Of a stretch of DNA of 9,587 nt, positions 6,405-9,587 are shown piece after piece. The notes under the pieces were generated by a model that saw nothing but the letters and a program-made list of their open reading frames with translations, had not been told where the DNA came from and did not search any database. Where the stretch lies: the NCBI GenBank assembly GCA_034408745.1, contig JAWXCM010000260.1:1-9587 (forward strand), in the 5' to 3' direction. The number at the start of each line of letters is the position of its first letter. The stretch's first letter is position 1. This DNA is from JAWXCM01 sp034408745. Lineage in GTDB: Bacteria; Acidobacteriota; Terriglobia; Bryobacterales; Bryobacteraceae. Position numbers and translations under genes: made by a program.

Positions 6405-6446
6405 CTCCTTTCAGCCTTCGCGTCTCGTGAAGGTTGAAACGAGGCG
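6402..6446. repeat. Long near-perfect hairpin (hairpin B), REP-like or structured RNA
   Basis: The inner stem is 14 bp: TTTCAGCCTTCGCG (6409-6422) with CGTGAAGGTTGAAA (6426-6439), two G-T wobbles, loop TCT. After one C/C mismatch the stem continues 6 bp: CGCCTC (6402-6407) with GAGGCG (6441-6446). That is 20 pairs in 45 bases. There is no T-run on either side, so it is not a normal intrinsic terminator, and it is 113 bases before the next start codon. A repetitive extragenic palindrome, an RNA-stability element or a small RNA are all possible. Confidence 0.6.
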
Positions 6447-6559
6447 ATGCCGGCGTGGCGAGCGGGGATTGATCAAGGGCGACACCTTCCGCGGCATTCG
6501 TCCGTGACCCTCTTGAACCGCGCGTCGAAGAACTGCACTCAATTGCCACAGGAATTTCT

Positions 6560-8080
6560 ATGAACACTGTTTCCCATTCTGGTCAACTGCGAAGCGCGCA
6601 CCGGCGATTCCGCCGGAGGCGATATGGCGGTGCGCCCGGACAGAGTGGGCCATGGTTCTCGTGGGATACTCAGCATCCCGAGGAATGCCAATGGTCCGAG
6701 TATCCGGAGGAGCATGAGCGTTGGTGGTCCGAGCTCGACGTTCATGTTCACTTGGCCTGGAGTCACCTTCTACCAGGAAGACTATTCGGATCCCCTGTGC
6801 TGTCAGGAGGGGATCCGAACGAACTTACCTCGACGATCGAACTTCCGACGACTGCGAATAGCGAAGCAGGTCCATCAGGAGAATCCCGGGTTTCACATAG
6901 CGAAGATTTCCCAGCAGTCCTGGCAGAATACTCCAAGCTGCTGCACGACGACTCTGGGGAATCCTTAAAGCTCCTGCGTGCCAATATTCCTTGGGTCCTG
7001 ACTACTCCGGAAGGCCGCTTTTTCAGGCAATTGGCGAAACACCACCTGCTTCAGGATCCAGATTGTAGTCATGCTGGGATGATTGTGAGCCTGCTCCATT
7101 TGCGCCCATTCTGGATTCGCCCGCTGGCGACCTGGTCTCACGCGAACCTCGGACGCCCGGACTGGATTGAGTCTCTCGTCAACCACCTGCTGGTGCAATT
7201 CCCGGTTCCGAAGTTTATCCACCGGGAAGTATGGGCCTCTCGCTATATTTTGGGGTCAGGCTTTCTAGAAGGCAAGGCCGCGATCTGGTTCATCCTGGCG
7301 GCCCAAGGTGTCAGCCTGCACCGCGCCGCCGCTCACTTCGACTGGGTGGTGCCGAAGGGACTAGTTCATTGGATAGCGCAAGCACCGGAAGAATTATCGT
7401 TGCCTGAAGCCACGCTTTGGGCGGAAGTCATGCGCCTGGGCGGCAGCACGGTCGAATTCGATCGGCTGCAGAGATACCATGGTTTTCGGATGGATCTCAC
7501 CGGTGGAGACGTGAATCAGAAAAGCTGTCTCAGGCCGCTGCGAGAGACGATTCGATGGCTCGCCAATCACCGGGATGAACTTACTGATGAAACATGTGCC
7601 GTCATCCTGGAATGGTATGCGCACGAGTTCACGGAGATCCAGGCGGGCAGACCGGGTGCGTCCATGAAAGGACGCAGCGTGCGGGGAGCACTCACGGTTG
7701 CCCGGGCGTATGTCGCTGAACGGAGCAGGCCCTATCGCGCCGTGGCGTGGTTGCCTCACGGCTGGGACTGGGAAACAACCGGCCCGGACGGAGACCGTTG
7801 GGCGGTGCGCGAGCTCACCACTGGGCTTGAGCTGTACGAGGAGGGCATAGTCCTGAGACATTGTGTAGTTGGTTACGCCTCCCGTTGTGCGGAAGGGGAG
7901 ACCGCCATCTTTTCGGTAGGCACGAACGGGAAACGTCGCCTGACCATCGAGATCAGTCTGCCGGCCCGGAAGGTTATCCAGGTCCGGGGAGTCTGCAATC
8001 GGCCGGCCACTCCGGAGGAACAACAGGTCGTTCGGCAATGGTGCGCTGAAGTCGTGAACGGGATCGTCGTCTGCTGGTGA
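6560..8080 (+). CDS. PcfJ-domain-containing protein
   Basis: A 506-residue protein whose C-terminal part matches the PcfJ-like family, named for a protein of the enterococcal conjugative plasmid pCF10. The signature is L-Y-E-E-G-I-V-L-R-H434-C435-V-V-G-Y439 followed by A-I-F-S-V (449-453), then I-Q-V-R-G-V-C-N (473-480), P-A-T-P-E-E, and a C-terminal tryptophan-containing helix. The conserved histidine-cysteine pair is intact. The biochemical function of the family is unknown, so none is assigned. Residues 1-110 are Arg/Trp-rich and then Ser/Gly/Pro-rich with no recognised domain. Residues 110-390 look helical, with no transmembrane segment. The ATG has a good ribosome-binding site (AGGAA, 6550-6554, 5 bases upstream). 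It stands alone, divergent from LysR and convergent with the next gene 47 bases away. Such genes often sit in accessory regions. Confidence 0.8.
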   Translation: MNTVSHSGQLRSAHRRFRRRRYGGAPGQSGPWFSWDTQHPEECQWSEYPEEHERWWSELDVHVHLAWSHLLPGRLFGSPVLSGGDPNELTSTIELPTTANSEAGPSGESRVSHSEDFPAVLAEYSKLLHDDSGESLKLLRANIPWVLTTPEGRFFRQLAKHHLLQDPDCSHAGMIVSLLHLRPFWIRPLATWSHANLGRPDWIESLVNHLLVQFPVPKFIHREVWASRYILGSGFLEGKAAIWFILAAQGVSLHRAAAHFDWVVPKGLVHWIAQAPEELSLPEATLWAEVMRLGGSTVEFDRLQRYHGFRMDLTGGDVNQKSCLRPLRETIRWLANHRDELTDETCAVILEWYAHEFTEIQAGRPGASMKGRSVRGALTVARAYVAERSRPYRAVAWLPHGWDWETTGPDGDRWAVRELTTGLELYEEGIVLRHCVVGYASRCAEGETAIFSVGTNGKRRLTIEISLPARKVIQVRGVCNRPATPEEQQVVRQWCAEVVNGIVVCW

Positions 8081-8127
8081 GGCGTTCGGGAGACTGTTGG
8101 GGGCTGTTGCGCCGTCGATGCTCTTGA

Positions 8128-9587
8128 TCACTTCCCAGGTCGTGGGGCGAGGGGTGGAAGTTGCAGCCAGACCCAGTCGCGCCCCGGCCAGGGGCTCGGT
8201 GGAGTCGGAGGTGAACCGGGATTCGGCAGCGGATCTCCGCCATCATCCCGCCCGTCCGCTCCGACGGAGTAGAGAAGGAAGCTGCCATCGCCTTTCCGAC
8301 GATAGCGGAGGCTCTGGCCGTCCATGAAATCGCGAGGGACCTCGGGCATCAGGTCCGGGACAAGTGCGTCGAGCGTCTCGGGAAACACGGCATGACGGAG
8401 TGCGTAGCGGCGGAGCGCGACTGCGGTGACCAGGAGTTGGTGCGAAGTGAGGATTTCGAACGTGACTTCCCAGGCGCGTCGGTAGGCCGGATAGGGACAT
8501 CCGGGATCGCGGGGCTGCCTTGCTCCCACCAGCACGAAAACGTCGTCGTAGAACGGGAGCTTGCGATGAAACCGCCACTGGCCCGGAGGCGGTCGATAGC
8601 TTTGCTCAATAGTGTTCAGTCCACTCTTGAGAAGCTGCCACGAGCCCACTTTCACCGAATTGGCGACGGCCGCGAGTTCAGACTGGCTGTGTCGCAGGTA
8701 GTGGAGTTCCTCCTGATCGGCCCAGGCGAATCGCCATAGGGGATGGATCCCCCATTCCCGCCATTGCCGCAGCAGCACGGGACTCGTCGAGTCGGGGTGC
8801 TTCACGCCGAACCCCTTGACGAGATCCTCGTGACGTTCCATCCAGTGGTGGTAGGAGTGCGAGCGAAACGATTCCCAGGAGGCCAGGCGTGCGGCGCGTT
8901 CCGCCTGAACCACGCGGGGCAATTGTTCCAGCAGTCGCGGAGCATCCACCGAGTGTTGCATGCGGGCCATCTGTGCGTCGCTCCAGCCCGGCGCCTGGAG
9001 TGCGTCCCAGCAGGCATCCGCGCTCAGGCCCAGGATGGCGATCGGGAGCATGTAGTTCACCAGGACCGGTTCATCAGCGTAAAGGCGGACCAGCGAGAGC
9101 AGGGCATCCAGGTTTTCCAGCGCTTCCTCGTGGTTGCCGCGGTGAAGTTCGCACATGACGACGGTATGCAGGGTTTGTGCGCTGATGCGTGCTCCGGTGA
9201 AGCTCGGCAGGTCGTCGGTCTCCATGCGATGCTCGATGTCGTCGGCCATGGCCGAGGGTATATCGCGAAGAAGCTCGCGCACTCGTCGCAGTGGTGCGGC
9301 GCTTTTCTCAACGGCGGCTTCCAGCTGGGCCCAGGTGCTCGCGGATTGATTCGGAGGCGTCGGCTCCTGACTGCCGCGCCGGGCCTCACCCGGTTTTTCG
9401 GATACCATCCCGGAGATCTGTCCGTAGAACGCGACAAGTTCGTTCGGCAGCAATCGAGTGGCTTCGGAAAGGTCACTTTGGAATTTTCGAGCACGTTCAT
9501 CCGGTTGTGGCCAGAGGACTGTGAGTTTGAAGCTCTCACCTTGTTCCGTCCGCTGCTCCATCCAGGAACGCAGCGCGCGTTGACCGC
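8128..9587 (-). CDS. Uncharacterised protein with C-terminal LYSVG-DG-DDGG motif (5' end outside the window)
   Basis: The frame is open to the right edge, so the true start lies beyond it. The first in-window ATG (9561) gives 477 residues, but upstream codons read G-Q-R-A-L-R-S-W in frame and fit the same family, so that ATG is probably internal. Counting from it, the protein is rich in amphipathic helices (about 75-320) with paired Trp/Arg residues. It ends in F-P-E-T-L-D-A-L-V-P (393-402), D-F-M-D-G-Q-S-L-R-Y (411-420), L-L-Y-S-V-G-A-D-G-R-D-D-G-G (429-442), a proline-rich linker and R-D-W-V-W (461-465). I associate this layout with a large verrucomicrobial/planctomycetal family of unknown function. 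The D-G…L-Y-S-x-G-x-D-G-x-D-D-G-G segment recalls the calcium-binding tail of type II secretion pseudopilins (GspG). An N-terminal membrane anchor would be expected in the missing part. Function not assigned. Confidence 0.8.
   Translation of the reverse strand, partial: GQRALRSWMEQRTEQGESFKLTVLWPQPDERARKFQSDLSEATRLLPNELVAFYGQISGMVSEKPGEARRGSQEPTPPNQSASTWAQLEAAVEKSAAPLRRVRELLRDIPSAMADDIEHRMETDDLPSFTGARISAQTLHTVVMCELHRGNHEEALENLDALLSLVRLYADEPVLVNYMLPIAILGLSADACWDALQAPGWSDAQMARMQHSVDAPRLLEQLPRVVQAERAARLASWESFRSHSYHHWMERHEDLVKGFGVKHPDSTSPVLLRQWREWGIHPLWRFAWADQEELHYLRHSQSELAAVANSVKVGSWQLLKSGLNTIEQSYRPPPGQWRFHRKLPFYDDVFVLVGARQPRDPGCPYPAYRRAWEVTFEILTSHQLLVTAVALRRYALRHAVFPETLDALVPDLMPEVPRDFMDGQSLRYRRKGDGSFLLYSVGADGRDDGGDPLPNPGSPPTPPSPWPGRDWVWLQLPPLAPRPGK

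Larger units (their letters stand above)
6176..6559. other. 384-base non-coding, structured region between divergent genes
   Basis: Short reading frames on both strands cross this stretch but overlap each other, lack convincing starts and resemble no family. I treat it as non-coding. It contains the interrupted palindrome GGTC-N4-GACC (6222-6233), spaced CCCGG repeats (6245-6271) and two adjacent hairpins (6385-6446). It must hold the promoters of the LysR gene (leftward) and the PcfJ-like gene (rightward), but no good -35/-10 pair was recognised. From memory, translated stretches around 6385-6507 look like short 'hypothetical proteins' that recur in verrucomicrobial genomes. That would fit a dispersed non-coding repeat, but it is unverified. 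Confidence 0.5.

Noticed and set aside
6183..6507. Small reading frames on both strands in the LysR/PcfJ gap
   Set aside because: Mutually overlapping, no convincing starts, and they run through strong hairpins; better read as a non-coding or repeated element.
6513..6541. Promoter for the PcfJ-like gene starting at TTGAAC (6513-6518)
   Set aside because: The matching -10 position reads CACTCA, too far from consensus.

Overview
The window is GC-rich and looks like a chromosomal accessory stretch of a Verrucomicrobiota (or closely related PVC-group) bacterium. This rests on protein style, not on a marker gene. The pointers are an integrase with a G-A-A-Q-x-D box, a C-terminally 'LYSVGADGRDDGG…RDWVW' protein of a kind I associate with that phylum, and a LysR regulator with an atypical 'TNRQSQFSRQ' helix. 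No rRNA, tRNA or CRISPR array was seen.

Layout: (1) bases 1-202 are non-coding and rich in short inverted and direct repeats. (2) 203-1273 (+) encodes a tyrosine-recombinase-like protein, followed by a perfect 10-bp hairpin. (3) 1505-4993 (+) encodes a 1162-residue protein, the most remarkable item here. It has N-terminal HEAT repeats, two Clp/Hsp100-type AAA+ modules (first degenerate, second intact but lacking the usual pore loop), and a C-terminal third that aligns over its length with bacterial peptide chain release factor 2 without the GGQ catalytic motif. (4) 5156-6175 (-) encodes a LysR-type regulator, convergent with the AAA+ gene. (5) 6176-6559 is a 384-base non-coding stretch with helically spaced CCCGG repeats and two adjacent strong hairpins. 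(6) 6560-8080 (+) encodes a PcfJ-domain protein. (7) 8128-9587 (-) is the 3' part of a gene that runs off the right edge.

No multi-gene operon is visible: every coding unit has its own non-coding upstream region or faces its neighbour tail-to-tail. The recombinase and the PcfJ-like gene suggest a mobile or accessory neighbourhood. The candidate new biology is the Clp-like ATPase/release-factor fusion. It reads as a machine that could dock in the ribosomal A site through a catalytically dead release factor and apply AAA+ force there, conceptually like Pelota (a GGQ-less eRF1 relative). The domain content is seen in the sequence; the ribosome role is inference.
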